64,000 bases of DNA from the NCBI RefSeq assembly GCF_044987625.1, contig NZ_JBJDSB010000002.1, positions 1,054,001-1,118,000 of the forward strand, given 5' to 3'. A model generated the notes under the pieces. It was given only the letters and a program-made list of their open reading frames with translations, did no database searches and was not told the DNA's origin. Positions 1-8,058 of this stretch are shown piece by piece. This stretch comes from Desulfobaculum sp044987625 (lineage in GTDB: Bacteria > Desulfobacterota > Desulfovibrionia > Desulfovibrionales > Desulfovibrionaceae). The position numbers and the translations under genes are program-made. Numbering within the stretch: position 1 is the first letter of the stretch; each line of letters opens with the position of its first letter.

Positions 1-1
1 G

Positions 2-490
2 CTCATCTCCATGACGCAGACGTTCATCGACACCATCATCGTGTGCTCCATGACTGGTCTGGTGCTGGTGCTGACCGGCGTATGGTCCAGCGGCGCAACA
101 GGCGCAGAGCTGACCACCATGGGCTTTGCCGCCGGCTTCTCCGGTGGCGAGCACATTGTCACCCTTGGTCTGATCCTCTTTGCCTACTCCACCATCCTTG
201 GCTGGAGCTACTACGGCGAGAAGTCCATTGAGTACCTGTTTGGCGTTAAGGCCATCCTGCCCTACCGCATCGTCTTCATCTGCTTCGTGGGTGTTGGCGC
301 TGTGGCCAAGCTCAGCCTTGTCTGGAACATCTCTGATGCCATGAACGGCCTGATGGCCATCCCGAACCTTATCGGCCTGCTGTTCCTGACGCCGGTTGTG
401 GTCTCGGAAACGCGCAAGTACTTTGAAAAGCAGAAAGCGGACGAATCGGGCGAGCTCGAAACCTCCGTTGCCTACGAAAGCCAGGACTAA
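2..490 (+). CDS. Alanine/glycine:cation symporter family protein (3' part only)
   Basis: The C-terminal ~163 residues of an AGCS (AlsT-like) sodium:alanine/glycine symporter, an inner-membrane amino-acid importer. The reading frame is already open at base 2, so the start lies outside the window and the ATG at 11 is internal. Visible are the FIDTIIVCSMTGLVLVLTG helix typical of the family, a GW(S)YYGEKSIEYLFG stretch, two further hydrophobic helices, and a short charged cytoplasmic tail ending in SYESQD-like residues. A strong terminator follows 24 bases after the stop, so this is the last gene of its transcript. The substrate (Ala versus Gly) cannot be read from this fragment. Confidence 0.88.
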   Translation, partial: LISMTQTFIDTIIVCSMTGLVLVLTGVWSSGATGAELTTMGFAAGFSGGEHIVTLGLILFAYSTILGWSYYGEKSIEYLFGVKAILPYRIVFICFVGVGAVAKLSLVWNISDAMNGLMAIPNLIGLLFLTPVVVSETRKYFEKQKADESGELETSVAYESQD

Positions 491-514
491 TCCCACTACG
501 GGAGAGTCTTTGTG

Positions 515-568
515 ACGGGCCTTTCTTCTGCGGCGTCAAGCCAACGGGAGAAAGGCCCGTTCTTTTTT
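515..568 (+). terminator. Rho-independent terminator of the symporter gene
   Basis: Perfect 12-bp stem (ACGGGCCTTTCT at 515-526 with its complement at 549-560) followed by TCTTTTTT. It lies between the symporter and the convergent mscS-like gene; the T-run is only on the + side. Confidence 0.88.
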
Positions 569-577
569 CGTCTTTTC

Positions 578-1690
578 CTAACTCTGCCCCTTCGTATCCG
601 GCCCTATGGGCACGTCCATCATTCCCCCGCCCTGCTCGCGCCGCGCTTCAAGAACCACCCGCCGCCGCGGCAGGCACTCGGGATACTGGCGTTGCAGGAA
701 CTCGATAAGCCCTTCGCGCACCTTGCATCGCAGGTCCCACGCCTTGGAGGCGTTGGGGGAGCTCATAATCGCCCGCAGGGTCATGCAGTCGGCGGCGGTG
801 TCCGTCACCTGCAGGACGCAGGTTGCGCCGTTCCACAGGTCCGGGGACTTCTGACACAAGCGCTCCAGCTCTGCGCGCAGCGGCGCGATGGGCGTAGCAA
901 AGTCCACATGCAAAAAGACGGAACCGATGATTTCCGCGCTGGTCCGCGTCCAGTTTTGAAACGGCGTCTCAAGGAAGTAGTTCACCGGCACCACAAGGCG
1001 CCGCAAATCCCAAATGCGAACAACGACATACGTAAAAGTGATGTCCTCGATGCGCCCCCATTCGCCTTCGACGATGACCACGTCGTCGATGTTGATGGGG
1101 TGCGACAGCGCCACCTGAATGCCCGCGAGAATAGCGCCAAAGGTCTTCTGCGCGGACAAACCTATGACGATGCTCAAAACGCCAGCAGAGGCAAGAAGCG
1201 TCCCGCCTAGCATCCTGAACCTGTCGAACAACATCAGCGCAGCGGCAAAGGCACCTATCCAGATGAGCACGATGACAATGCGCTGCAGGATGTTGATCTT
1301 GGTATGAACCTGCCGCGCCACAAGGTTGTCCGGCGTGCTGAGGTCGTACTTCCAGTCCACCATAACCCGCAGCGCCCATGAGGCGAGGGTTGCCGCCCAC
1401 GCCGCCATAACAACCCACAAGACGTCCAAGGCCTTCACCAGCCCATGCCACGTCCCGTCCGTAAGCCCGAGGAAGGGGACGAGAAGCGTCAGCACAAAGA
1501 GCGACGCCACGCACACGATAAACAGCGCAAGGCGTGGCTGAAGCGCGTTTGCCAGAGCGCGCAGCAGGCCTTTTTCATCGTCTTCACCTTGACGTTTTTT
1601 GAACCATCGCATCACCGCGAGCGCCAGCCATAGAAGCAGTACCGCCACAAATGCCCGCGCCGCCCAGCTTACCATTCCTGCTGTGTGCAT
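578..1690 (-). CDS. MscS-family mechanosensitive ion channel
   Basis: 370 residues. Small-conductance mechanosensitive channel family, which releases solutes at the inner membrane on hypo-osmotic shock. Four hydrophobic segments lie at about residues 8-25, 50-72, 85-108 and 135-155, then the pore-lining stretch LLASAGVLSIVIGLSAQK and the MscS beta domain with GEWGRIEDITFTYVVVR and the conserved VPVNYF(L) motif, then an alpha/beta C-terminal domain. The ATG at 1690 is preceded by GGGAGGA. It is longer than E. coli MscS (286) through one extra N-terminal helix pair, like many YbdG/YnaI-type paralogues. It is convergent with the symporter and stands alone. Confidence 0.9.
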   Translation of the reverse strand: MHTAGMVSWAARAFVAVLLLWLALAVMRWFKKRQGEDDEKGLLRALANALQPRLALFIVCVASLFVLTLLVPFLGLTDGTWHGLVKALDVLWVVMAAWAATLASWALRVMVDWKYDLSTPDNLVARQVHTKINILQRIVIVLIWIGAFAAALMLFDRFRMLGGTLLASAGVLSIVIGLSAQKTFGAILAGIQVALSHPINIDDVVIVEGEWGRIEDITFTYVVVRIWDLRRLVVPVNYFLETPFQNWTRTSAEIIGSVFLHVDFATPIAPLRAELERLCQKSPDLWNGATCVLQVTDTAADCMTLRAIMSSPNASKAWDLRCKVREGLIEFLQRQYPECLPRRRVVLEARREQGGGMMDVPIGPDTKGQS

Positions 1691-1898
1691 ACGTCCTCCC
1701 GGTCCTCGGGGTCATTCTCTTTACCAATCAACACAGCATTGTATGATATTGGGCGCAGGATGCAACGCCTTGTGACAACGGACGAGGCCGCCCGCCTTTC
1801 CCCCATCGCTTCCCTGCTCCTTTACCCTCCCAACACGCACGTCCATAGAGCGGCAACAGCGGCCCTGCAACGCGCCTTTATCCTCCGCCCTCACGCCC

Positions 1899-1932
1899 AA
1901 AAAAAGGGCGCCCGGCCTCTTGCCGCGCACCC
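1899..1932 (-). terminator. Terminator of the protease-rimK pair
   Basis: On the - strand an 11-bp GC stem with one mismatch and one wobble (arms 1922-1932 and 1906-1916) is followed by seven T (1899-1905). It lies 28 bases after the RimK stop. The remaining bases up to the MscS start at 1690 show nothing further. Confidence 0.75.
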
Positions 1933-1959
1933 TTGCAGATGTGGTGGGAACAGACGCGG

Positions 1960-2838
1960 TCAGCTCGCCGCGTTGTCCTCCACGAATTTGATAATACTCC
2001 CGGCAATGTCCTTGCCGGTTGCGTTTTCAATACCCTCCAGACCGGGCGAGGAGTTGACCTCCAGCACCACCGGGCCGTGGTTGGAGCGCAGAATGTCCAC
2101 GCCCGCCACATTCAGGCCCATAATGCGCGCCGCGCGCACGGCTGTAGAGCGCTCCTCCGGGGTGATTTTCACGGGTATGGCGGTGCCGCCCCGGTGCAGG
2201 TTGGAGCGGAATTCGCCCTCCTTGCAGGTGCGCATCATGGCCGCGACCACCTTTTTGCCGACCACAAAGCAGCGGATGTCGCAGCCCTTGGACTCGCCAA
2301 TGTACTCCTGCACAAGAAAGTTGGCCTTCAGTCCGCGGAAGGCTTCAATAACGCTCTCCGCCGCCTTGTCGGTTTCCGCCAGCACAACGCCGAGGCCCTG
2401 CGTGCCTTCCAGCAGCTTCACCACCAGCGGCGCGCCGCCCACAAGGTCGATAAGCTCGCGCGTGAACTTGGTGGAATGGGCAAACCCGGTCACCGGCAGA
2501 CCAATGCCCTTCTGCGCCAACAGTTGCAGGCTGCGCAGCTTATCGCGCGAGCGATTGATGGCGACGGACTTGTTCAGCGTGGACACGCCCATCATTTCAA
2601 ACTGACGGACAACGGCCGTCCCGTAGAAGGTGATGGACGCCCCAATGCGCGGGATGATGGCGTCAAAGCCCTCAAGGCGCTCGCCGCGGTAGTACACGGC
2701 GGGGCTGTGCGAGGTGATGTTCACATAGCACCGCAGCGGGTCGATAACGTGCACCTCGTGCCCATGTTCCTGCGCGGCCTCTTCAAGCCTGCGGGTGGAA
2801 TAAATCTGCGGCCTGCGCGAAAGAATGCCAATTTTCAT
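1960..2838 (-). CDS. rimK: RimK-family ATP-grasp ligase
   Basis: 292 residues, the normal RimK size. Members add glutamate (or other amino acids) to a C-terminal carboxylate, as on ribosomal protein S6, or to small molecules. Starts MKIGILSRRPQ; the central NKSVAINRSRDKLRSLQLL segment, the ATP-grasp stretch PLVVKLLEGTQGLGV, VQEYIGESKGCDIRCFVVG, the basic RSNLHRGG motif and the metal-binding VLEVNSSPGLEGIE are all present. Its ATG overlaps the stop of the upstream zinc protease gene as ATGA, so the two are translationally coupled. A longer in-frame extension upstream is just the protease region read in another frame. The substrate is not known. Confidence 0.92.
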   Translation of the reverse strand: MKIGILSRRPQIYSTRRLEEAAQEHGHEVHVIDPLRCYVNITSHSPAVYYRGERLEGFDAIIPRIGASITFYGTAVVRQFEMMGVSTLNKSVAINRSRDKLRSLQLLAQKGIGLPVTGFAHSTKFTRELIDLVGGAPLVVKLLEGTQGLGVVLAETDKAAESVIEAFRGLKANFLVQEYIGESKGCDIRCFVVGKKVVAAMMRTCKEGEFRSNLHRGGTAIPVKITPEERSTAVRAARIMGLNVAGVDILRSNHGPVVLEVNSSPGLEGIENATGKDIAGSIIKFVEDNAAS

Positions 2839-3299
2839 GCTTTTCCAGCCCCCCGGAGGTACGCTCCGGCCAGTTGCTTGCCGCACACATATGACGCAGC
2901 AGAGTCGATGAGAAAGTGATTTTCCAAGGCAGTGCGCCCAACCAACATCCGAAAGCCCATCCCCTCGCGGTTGGTGAGTGTCACTTCCACAGGCCGCACC
3001 ACATTGCCAATGCGCAGCGGCGTTGCGATGACGATACGTTCCTCGCTTTGCCCGCCGGAGTTGGTAATGGTGCGTGTGTCCACCACAGGGGCGGTGCACC
3101 ATATTTCAACCCGCGCATGCCTGCGCAAAGGATGCATCCCAAAACGCACGTACCGCACGCCCTGCGCCTCGTAGGTCACCAGGTCAAAGGCGTGCAGGGC
3201 CGAAGTCCTCGCGCCGGTGTCCATTTTGGCCTTGAGCGCGGGGATGCCGAGTTCGGGAAGGGCCACCCACTCACGCCAACCAATGATTGTCTTCTCCAT
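2835..3299 (-). CDS. Retropepsin-like ATP-dependent zinc protease (RimK-associated)
   Basis: 154 residues, matching the PF05618 'ATP-dependent zinc protease' family, which has a retropepsin-like fold. The diagnostic AKMDTGARTSALHA motif lies near residues 25-38 (catalytic-type Asp-Thr-Gly), followed by a beta-rich body with IVIATPLRIGN, NREGMGFRMLVGRTAL and the closing FLIDSAASY. Such genes are frequently found next to rimK, and here the two overlap by ATGA. Inference: one partner adds amino acids to a protein or peptide tail and the other trims or releases it. No signal peptide is seen, so it is probably cytoplasmic. Confidence 0.88.
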   Translation of the reverse strand: MEKTIIGWREWVALPELGIPALKAKMDTGARTSALHAFDLVTYEAQGVRYVRFGMHPLRRHARVEIWCTAPVVDTRTITNSGGQSEERIVIATPLRIGNVVRPVEVTLTNREGMGFRMLVGRTALENHFLIDSAASYVCGKQLAGAYLRGAGKA

Positions 3300-3321
3300 A
3301 GCCTGTAAGGTCCCCTCACAA

Positions 3322-3357
3322 GAAAATGCCGCGCGGAAGATTCCCCCTCCGCGCGGC
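3322..3357 (-). terminator. Terminator downstream of the kamA-GNAT operon
   Basis: GCCGCGCGGA (3328-3337) pairs with TCCGCGCGGC (3348-3357). On the - strand the stem is followed by ATTTTCTT. It lies 200 bases past the GNAT stop and just before the protease start, separating the two transcription units. The bases between 3358 and 3557 contain no convincing gene. Confidence 0.65.
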
Positions 3358-3557
3358 CTGAAAATCCATGTGTCTCAAACGTGGAACAGTCCGGCTCACA
3401 CCGTGGCGCCACGGGATACGTGGCATACGCACAAGGCGCATTGTGGACATATTCCTCGGAAGGAAAAGCCACATAGAGCAATTCGAACCCTACGCCAAGA
3501 CATTTCTTCTCATTTTGGCAGGTTTTATGTCATCCACTCTCAAAGCGACTCTGCGCC

Positions 3558-4103
3558 CTATGCGCAATACTCTCCCCACGCGTTATACGCATCGCCGGAT
3601 TCAAAACCTGTGGCGAGCTCGCGCGTGTAGGTGAGGCGGGATTCACCGGGGGCGTAGAAGTCCGCATCCTCGCGCGTCACCACGTAGCCAAAGCTTTCGT
3701 AGAACGCGCGAGTCGGGGCGTATTGCTCGCGCGCGGATGTTTCTATGCGCACGGTCTGTCCGCCGGCAAAGATGATCATATCCTCGGCAAGATTCAGCAG
3801 CATGCGCCCCACGTGCCGCCCCCGGTACTCCTGCAGGACGCCTATCCAGTACAGGTCGAACAGCGCCGGGTTATCCTCCGACGGGCCGTAGCAGGCAAAC
3901 CCGACCACCTGCCCGCCAACCTCGGCAAACAGAAACTCATAGCCGCTTTCCGCGCCCCTTTCCCTGTGTTCTTGCACCAGCGAGACCGCCATGTCTTCCT
4001 CCCAGTCGGTGAAGAACCCACTGGACGACACAATGCGGCGCACGGCCTGTTCATCGTCTGCGTGTACACAGCTGCGGAGAACCACATCCATTTCCGGCTT
4101 CAT
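3558..4103 (-). CDS. GNAT-family N-acetyltransferase
   Basis: 181 residues with a GNAT core: beta strands GYEFLFAEVGGQVVGFACYGP, the acetyl-CoA-binding motif A as VLQEYRGRHVGRMLL (Q/RxxGxG/A variant, around residues 98-112), TVRIETSAREQYAPTRAFYESFGY in the C-terminal half, then a tail. The start overlaps the stop of the ATP-grasp gene (ATGA). It is the last gene of the kamA operon, so it probably acetylates the product or an intermediate, by analogy with AblB, which acetylates beta-lysine made by the aminomutase AblA in methanogens. Whether the substrate is free beta-lysine or a ligase product is inference. Confidence 0.85.
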   Translation of the reverse strand: MKPEMDVVLRSCVHADDEQAVRRIVSSSGFFTDWEEDMAVSLVQEHRERGAESGYEFLFAEVGGQVVGFACYGPSEDNPALFDLYWIGVLQEYRGRHVGRMLLNLAEDMIIFAGGQTVRIETSAREQYAPTRAFYESFGYVVTREDADFYAPGESRLTYTRELATGFESGDAYNAWGEYCA

Positions 4104-5113
4104 TGTATTGCCTCCAGGGCAGATGCTTTCCCTGCCACCGAAGTGGCGGCAAGAATCCGCGCAATGGCGTCTGTGTAAGCAATGCCCGCGCGCTCAAGGG
4201 CGGCGGCATAGCCTGCATCCGGCGACAGGCACGGGTTGGCGTTCACGTCGATAATATTCAGCTCGCCACGGGTATTGGTCCGAAAGTCAATGCGTGCGTA
4301 CCCGGACAGGCCAAAGGCCCGCCAGCAGGCCAGCGCTGTGGTGCGCAGGTCCGCATTCAGGCTCGGGCACCTTTGGCACACGTCAAAGTCGCGCCGCACG
4401 GTCACATACTCCGAGGACGAGACGTCCCACTTGGCCCGGTAGCCAATAATGCGCACCGTGCCGACCTGCTCCTCAAAGCACATCCGCGCCGCTGGCAGAA
4501 CCTCCGGCCCATCTGGAGAATCCAGCAGCGCCACGCAGTATTCGTGGCCATCCAGATAGCGCTCCGCAAGGCATTCTCCGCCAAGGCGTGTACAAAACCG
4601 CCGCACAGCATCACGAAGCGCTTTACGCCCGCCCACCTGCACCACACAGTCGGCCTCCAGCCCGGCGGAGGCATGCTCCCACGCGGACTTGATGATAAAC
4701 CGCCCCTGTACGTCGCGGGTGCCACTTTCAAGCTGCCGCAGACTGCGCCACGCCGGGGTGGGCAGTCCTGCCGCACGCATCACGACCTTCGCCATGAGCT
4801 TGTTGGACGACAGGGCCATCGCAGTGCTGCCCGCCCCGGTAAAGGGCAGGCCCATTTCCTCGAGAAGCGCCGGAGCAAAATGAATAAACCGCCCCCGCCC
4901 CTCGGCCCCCTCGCACAGGTTAAAGACCACATCCGGGCGTACCTCGGCCAACTGCTGCCGCACGGCGGTCAGGTTCAGCGTAAAGGGGACGCTCACGGCC
5001 TCATGCCCCAGCGCTTGGGCCGCATCGGCCACGGCGCGCAGTTGCGTCAGGGCATCACGGTCGTCCTCGCCGCAGTGCTCGGGCGGCGGACTGTAAAGAA
5101 GAGCCAGCCTCAC
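4100..5113 (-). CDS. D-Ala-D-Ala ligase-like ATP-grasp protein (second copy)
   Basis: About 337 residues. The N-terminal preATP-grasp domain carries VVFNLCEGAEGRGR, followed by GLPFTGAGSTAMALSSNK (ligand/ATP-domain entry), the ATP-grasp lobes with RFIIKSAWEHASAG, CLAERYLDGHEYCVALLD and the metal-binding end NIIDVNANPCLSP. This is the carboxylate-amine ligase family typified by Ddl, but it is not Ddl itself (divergent, and in a biosynthetic cluster). I prefer the GTG at 5113: it overlaps the preceding stop as GTGA and sits 7 bases after GGAGG; an ATG at 5119 lies too close to that site. The two ATP-grasp genes of this operon are diverged from each other, which suggests successive ligation steps. 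Confidence 0.85.
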   Translation of the reverse strand: MRLALLYSPPPEHCGEDDRDALTQLRAVADAAQALGHEAVSVPFTLNLTAVRQQLAEVRPDVVFNLCEGAEGRGRFIHFAPALLEEMGLPFTGAGSTAMALSSNKLMAKVVMRAAGLPTPAWRSLRQLESGTRDVQGRFIIKSAWEHASAGLEADCVVQVGGRKALRDAVRRFCTRLGGECLAERYLDGHEYCVALLDSPDGPEVLPAARMCFEEQVGTVRIIGYRAKWDVSSSEYVTVRRDFDVCQRCPSLNADLRTTALACWRAFGLSGYARIDFRTNTRGELNIIDVNANPCLSPDAGYAAALERAGIAYTDAIARILAATSVAGKASALEAIQ

Positions 5114-6126
5114 CGCCATGCCTCCGCGTGCGCCATCATAGGCTCCACCGCTTCGCCCTGCCGCTTCAGGGCCAACTGCACAATGCCGGTAATCAAATCC
5201 GAATAGCTGATTCCGGCCAAACGGCAGATGATGGGCAGGTCCGAGTCATCGGGGTTGAGGCCGGGGAGCGGGTTGGCCTCAATGAACATGGGCACGCCGC
5301 GCGCGTCGAGGCGCACGTCCACGCGGCCGGCATCGCGGCAGCCAAGGGCCGCCCACGCCTGCACAGCCAATTCAGCGGAAGCCATGGCCTCGCGGTCCGA
5401 GACAAGGCGGTAGGATACCCGCTCCTCATACTCCTGCTTGGCGGCGTAGCTGTACACAGCGCCAGAGCCGCCGCCGTCGGCCACCACTTCCATGACGCCC
5501 AGCACCCGGGCGCTGCCGCCCGAGCCAAGAATGCCCACCGTAAACTCCCGCCCCGGCAAATACCGCTCCACAAGCACCGGCTGCGCGTGACGCAGAAGCA
5601 GGCACTCGCACACGCGGCGCAGGGCGCGCTCGTCCTCCACCAACGACGCCCCGGTCACGCCCTTGCTGGTGCCCTCGGCAACGGGCTTGGCAAACACCGG
5701 AAACTCCAGCGAAAAGCCGTCCACATCGCCCAGGCGCTCCACCACGCGAAAGTCCGGCGTAGGGATGCCCGCGTCACGGACAAGGCGTTTGGTGGTGGCC
5801 TTATGCAGGCACACGGCCAGCGTCAGGGAATCCGAAAAGGTACACGGAATACGCCACGCTTCCAGCAGCGCCGGGATGGCTGCCTCGCGCCCGAAGCCGT
5901 GCAGCCCCTCGGCGATATTGAAAACAAGGTCCCACCTGCGTCCGCCGGAAAGCCGCTCCACAAGGGCGTCAATCCCGCCAATGCGCTCTACGGCGTGGCC
6001 TGCGGCAACGAGGGCGGATTCAATGCCCTCAATGGTGCGCAGGCTGTCGAACTCCGCCGTTTCATCCAAGGAATAGCCCCGCGCCAGATAGTCGCTGCGC
6101 AGGTCGTACGTCATGCCGATGTTCAC
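5110..6126 (-). CDS. D-Ala-D-Ala ligase-like ATP-grasp protein (first copy)
   Basis: 338 residues. Same fold as its downstream neighbour: LVFNIAEGLHGFGREAAIP, IPCTFSDSLTLAVCLHKATTK, FPVFAKPVAEGTSKGV (P-loop-like ATP-grasp strand), VLVERYLPGREFTVGILG, and the metal site with DVRLDARGVPMFIEANPLPGLNP. The start is GTG at 6126, behind AGGAG with a 6-base spacer. It lies 18 bases after the kamA stop and overlaps the next ligase by GTGA. It probably forms an amide between a carboxylate and an amine using ATP, with beta-lysine as the likely amine or acid partner given the context; the specific substrates cannot be read. Confidence 0.87.
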   Translation of the reverse strand: MNIGMTYDLRSDYLARGYSLDETAEFDSLRTIEGIESALVAAGHAVERIGGIDALVERLSGGRRWDLVFNIAEGLHGFGREAAIPALLEAWRIPCTFSDSLTLAVCLHKATTKRLVRDAGIPTPDFRVVERLGDVDGFSLEFPVFAKPVAEGTSKGVTGASLVEDERALRRVCECLLLRHAQPVLVERYLPGREFTVGILGSGGSARVLGVMEVVADGGGSGAVYSYAAKQEYEERVSYRLVSDREAMASAELAVQAWAALGCRDAGRVDVRLDARGVPMFIEANPLPGLNPDDSDLPIICRLAGISYSDLITGIVQLALKRQGEAVEPMMAHAEAWR

Positions 6127-6144
6127 AGTATTCTCCTGAGCGCC

Positions 6145-7434
6145 TTAGGCTGCCGGGACCGGACCGGGCGCAGGGTCAAGGGTGCGGAACTGCCGTCCCT
6201 CGTAGTTTTCAAAGACAAGCTCCTGCCCATCGCGCCCCACAAGATATTGGGGGAGGACAGGCGTTTTGCCGCCACCGCCGGGCAGGTCCACCACAAAATG
6301 CGGCACCGCGTAGCCGGAGGTGAACCCCCGCAGGGAGTGCATAATCTCCACCCCGCGCGCCAGTGGCGTCCGAAAATGCGCCGTCCCCGCTACCTGATCG
6401 CACTGGTACAGATAATATGGCCGTACACGACACCGCAGCAGCCCGCGCATCAGCCGGCCTATGGTCTGCTCGTCATCATTTATGCCCTTCAGGAGCACAG
6501 TCTGGCTCCCAAGGGGAATTCCGGCATCGGCAAGACGTCCGCACGCCTGCACCGCCTCGGGCGTCAGCTCCGCCGGGTGCGTGCAGTGGATGCTGACGAA
6601 CAGCGGATGATACCGCCGCAGCATCCGTACAAGGGCGGGCGTCACCCGCTGGGGCAGAACCATAGGCGCCTTGGTCCCAATGCGGATCATCTCCACATGC
6701 GAGAGCGCCCGAAGTTGAGACACAATGTACTCCAGCGCGCTGTCCGGCAGCATGAAGGGATCGCCGCCGGAGATGAGCACGTCGCGCACCTGGGGATTTC
6801 GGCGCACATAATCGATGGCTCCGTCCCACATCCGCATGTGGAAGGTGCGGGTCTCCTTTTGTCCCACCAGCCGCGAACGCGTGCAGTATCGGCAATAGGT
6901 GGAGCAGATGTCCGTGGCCAAAAACAGCACGCGGTCCGGATAGCGATGCACAATGCCCGGAACAGGGCTGTCGTGCTCCTCGGCCAGCGGGTCGCCGCAT
7001 TCGCCGCATGCTGTCATCCGCTCCGCCTCCGCGGGGATAACGCAGCGCCGCAAAGCTTGCGCCCCGTCACCTCCAGCCAGCAGGGCGGCATAGTACGGCG
7101 TCACGGCCACAGGCAGACGCAGGCCGTCCATACTCAGCGCCATGCGCTCTTCTGGACTCAGGCCCACCATGCGGGCAAAATCCACAACGCTGGTCAGCCT
7201 GTTTCGCATCTGCCAGCGCCAGTCGCACCATGTGTCGTCGCTGACGCCGGGAAAATGCGCGTCACGAAATGCACGCGACGCCGTCCCAACAGCCATATGA
7301 GGCCCTTTTCGGCGGCGCTGTTCTGCCGGCGCAGTCGCCCCGGTCGTCTGTTCAATCAGTTGCGCCACGTGAGCGGCGCATGCCTGCCCTGTGCCCAAGG
7401 GAGGGCGCTCTTCCTGTTCGATGATGTCTTCCAT
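6145..7434 (-). CDS. KamA-family radical SAM aminomutase, probably lysine 2,3-aminomutase
   Basis: 429 residues from the ATG at 7434 (AAGGA just upstream; a TTG 19 codons further out lacks a ribosome site). The radical SAM cluster motif CSTYCRYC occupies residues 177-184, the SGGDPFMLPD motif follows, and the PLP-lysine motif PGGGGK lies at 385-390. Two aspartates equivalent to those that bind the lysine side chain in the clostridial enzyme are kept: YQCD (D346) and VVD (D383). Glutamate aminomutases have Lys and Asn there, so L-lysine to L-beta-lysine is the likely reaction. It is the first gene of an operon with two ATP-grasp ligases and a GNAT enzyme. Confidence 0.9.
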   Translation of the reverse strand: MEDIIEQEERPPLGTGQACAAHVAQLIEQTTGATAPAEQRRRKGPHMAVGTASRAFRDAHFPGVSDDTWCDWRWQMRNRLTSVVDFARMVGLSPEERMALSMDGLRLPVAVTPYYAALLAGGDGAQALRRCVIPAEAERMTACGECGDPLAEEHDSPVPGIVHRYPDRVLFLATDICSTYCRYCTRSRLVGQKETRTFHMRMWDGAIDYVRRNPQVRDVLISGGDPFMLPDSALEYIVSQLRALSHVEMIRIGTKAPMVLPQRVTPALVRMLRRYHPLFVSIHCTHPAELTPEAVQACGRLADAGIPLGSQTVLLKGINDDEQTIGRLMRGLLRCRVRPYYLYQCDQVAGTAHFRTPLARGVEIMHSLRGFTSGYAVPHFVVDLPGGGGKTPVLPQYLVGRDGQELVFENYEGRQFRTLDPAPGPVPAA

Positions 7435-7576
7435 CGTTCCTTGTCCGCCCTGATGGCAGGGGCTGAGCCACCACCGCCGGGACCGTTCCAACCGTTATGG
7501 GAAAACGCGCCTTACAGCCGAAAAGCGCGCCAAAGCGTCCACCATGGGACACTGCCCAAACAGCAAGGGATGCGCC

Positions 7577-7601
7577 AAAATATAACCACCTAAAATATAA
7601 C
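7577..7601. promoter_or_regulatory. Direct repeat in the kamA promoter region
   Basis: Two exact copies of AAAATATAAC (7577-7586 and 7592-7601), 15 bases apart, in an AT-rich patch about 145 bases upstream of the kamA start. Read on the - strand they give TATATT boxes that could be -10 elements or binding half-sites. No clear -35 was found. Confidence 0.4.
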
Positions 7602-7934
7602 ACTTTTTAATCACCACCCCACCACAAAGCGGAAGCGAAAGGACCGCTTCCGTGCCACACAGCCTCTCTTGCGAAAGGGATCACCATAATTCCAAGCCCC
7701 ACAGGTCCATTGCGCCGCCCTCCCCGCGCCCCAAGGGGGAACCACAGGATCCTCTTTTCACAAAAGGGAACTTGCGCTTCCGCTCTGCGCCAGCCCGAGG
7801 CTGCGGCACCCATGCTTTTTGTACTGAGAAACCAGACGGCGCTCATAATGCGTTGCCCCGCTGTTGGGGCGGTCTTTTGGGGAATCGAGGGCGGACGGTA
7901 TGCGAAAGAGCCCTTATGGCGGGAGCTTGCGCAA
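7602..7934. other. Gene-free intergenic stretch
   Basis: Several overlapping open frames exist on both strands but none has a ribosome site or a recognisable product. A CGGAAGCG / CGCTTCCG hairpin starts near 7631, and a weak GCCCC-loop-GGGGC stem followed by TCTTTT lies near 7855-7881. Otherwise nothing is seen. Confidence 0.5.
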
Positions 7935-7986
7935 GTGTTCCCCAGTGGGAACACGGCGAGGGAGACGGCGTTCCCGCGCGGGAACG
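7935..7986. promoter_or_regulatory. Tandem dyads, candidate binding sites for the NtrC-type regulator
   Basis: Two dyads of the same design: GTTCCC-CAGT-GGGAAC inside an 8-bp-armed repeat at 7935-7954, and the perfect palindrome CGTTCCC-GCGC-GGGAACG at 7969-7986. Their centres are 33 bases apart, close to three helical turns. They lie about 80-115 bases upstream of a sigma-54 promoter, the usual place for enhancer-binding-protein sites. The NtrC-family gene at 12183-13538 in the same transcript is the natural candidate ligand. Confidence 0.72.
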
Positions 7987-8058
7987 ATTTCGCCCTGCCT
8001 GAGGAATGACTGACAAAATAAAGACTGGAAAAACAAGATGTTGTGGCCTCAAGGCGGC

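Noticed and set aside
4100..6126. Two D-Ala-D-Ala ligases for cell-wall synthesis
   Set aside because: No mur, fts or alr genes are nearby, both sequences depart from Ddl, and they are translationally linked to kamA and a GNAT gene.
5128..7593. An 821-codon open frame on the + strand
   Set aside because: Antisense to kamA and the first ATP-grasp gene, without ribosome site or recognisable domains; a high-G+C shadow.
7855..7881. Terminator in the kamA-yeiH gap
   Set aside because: A 5-bp GC stem with TCTTTT but no gene ends upstream of it on that strand; too weak to report.
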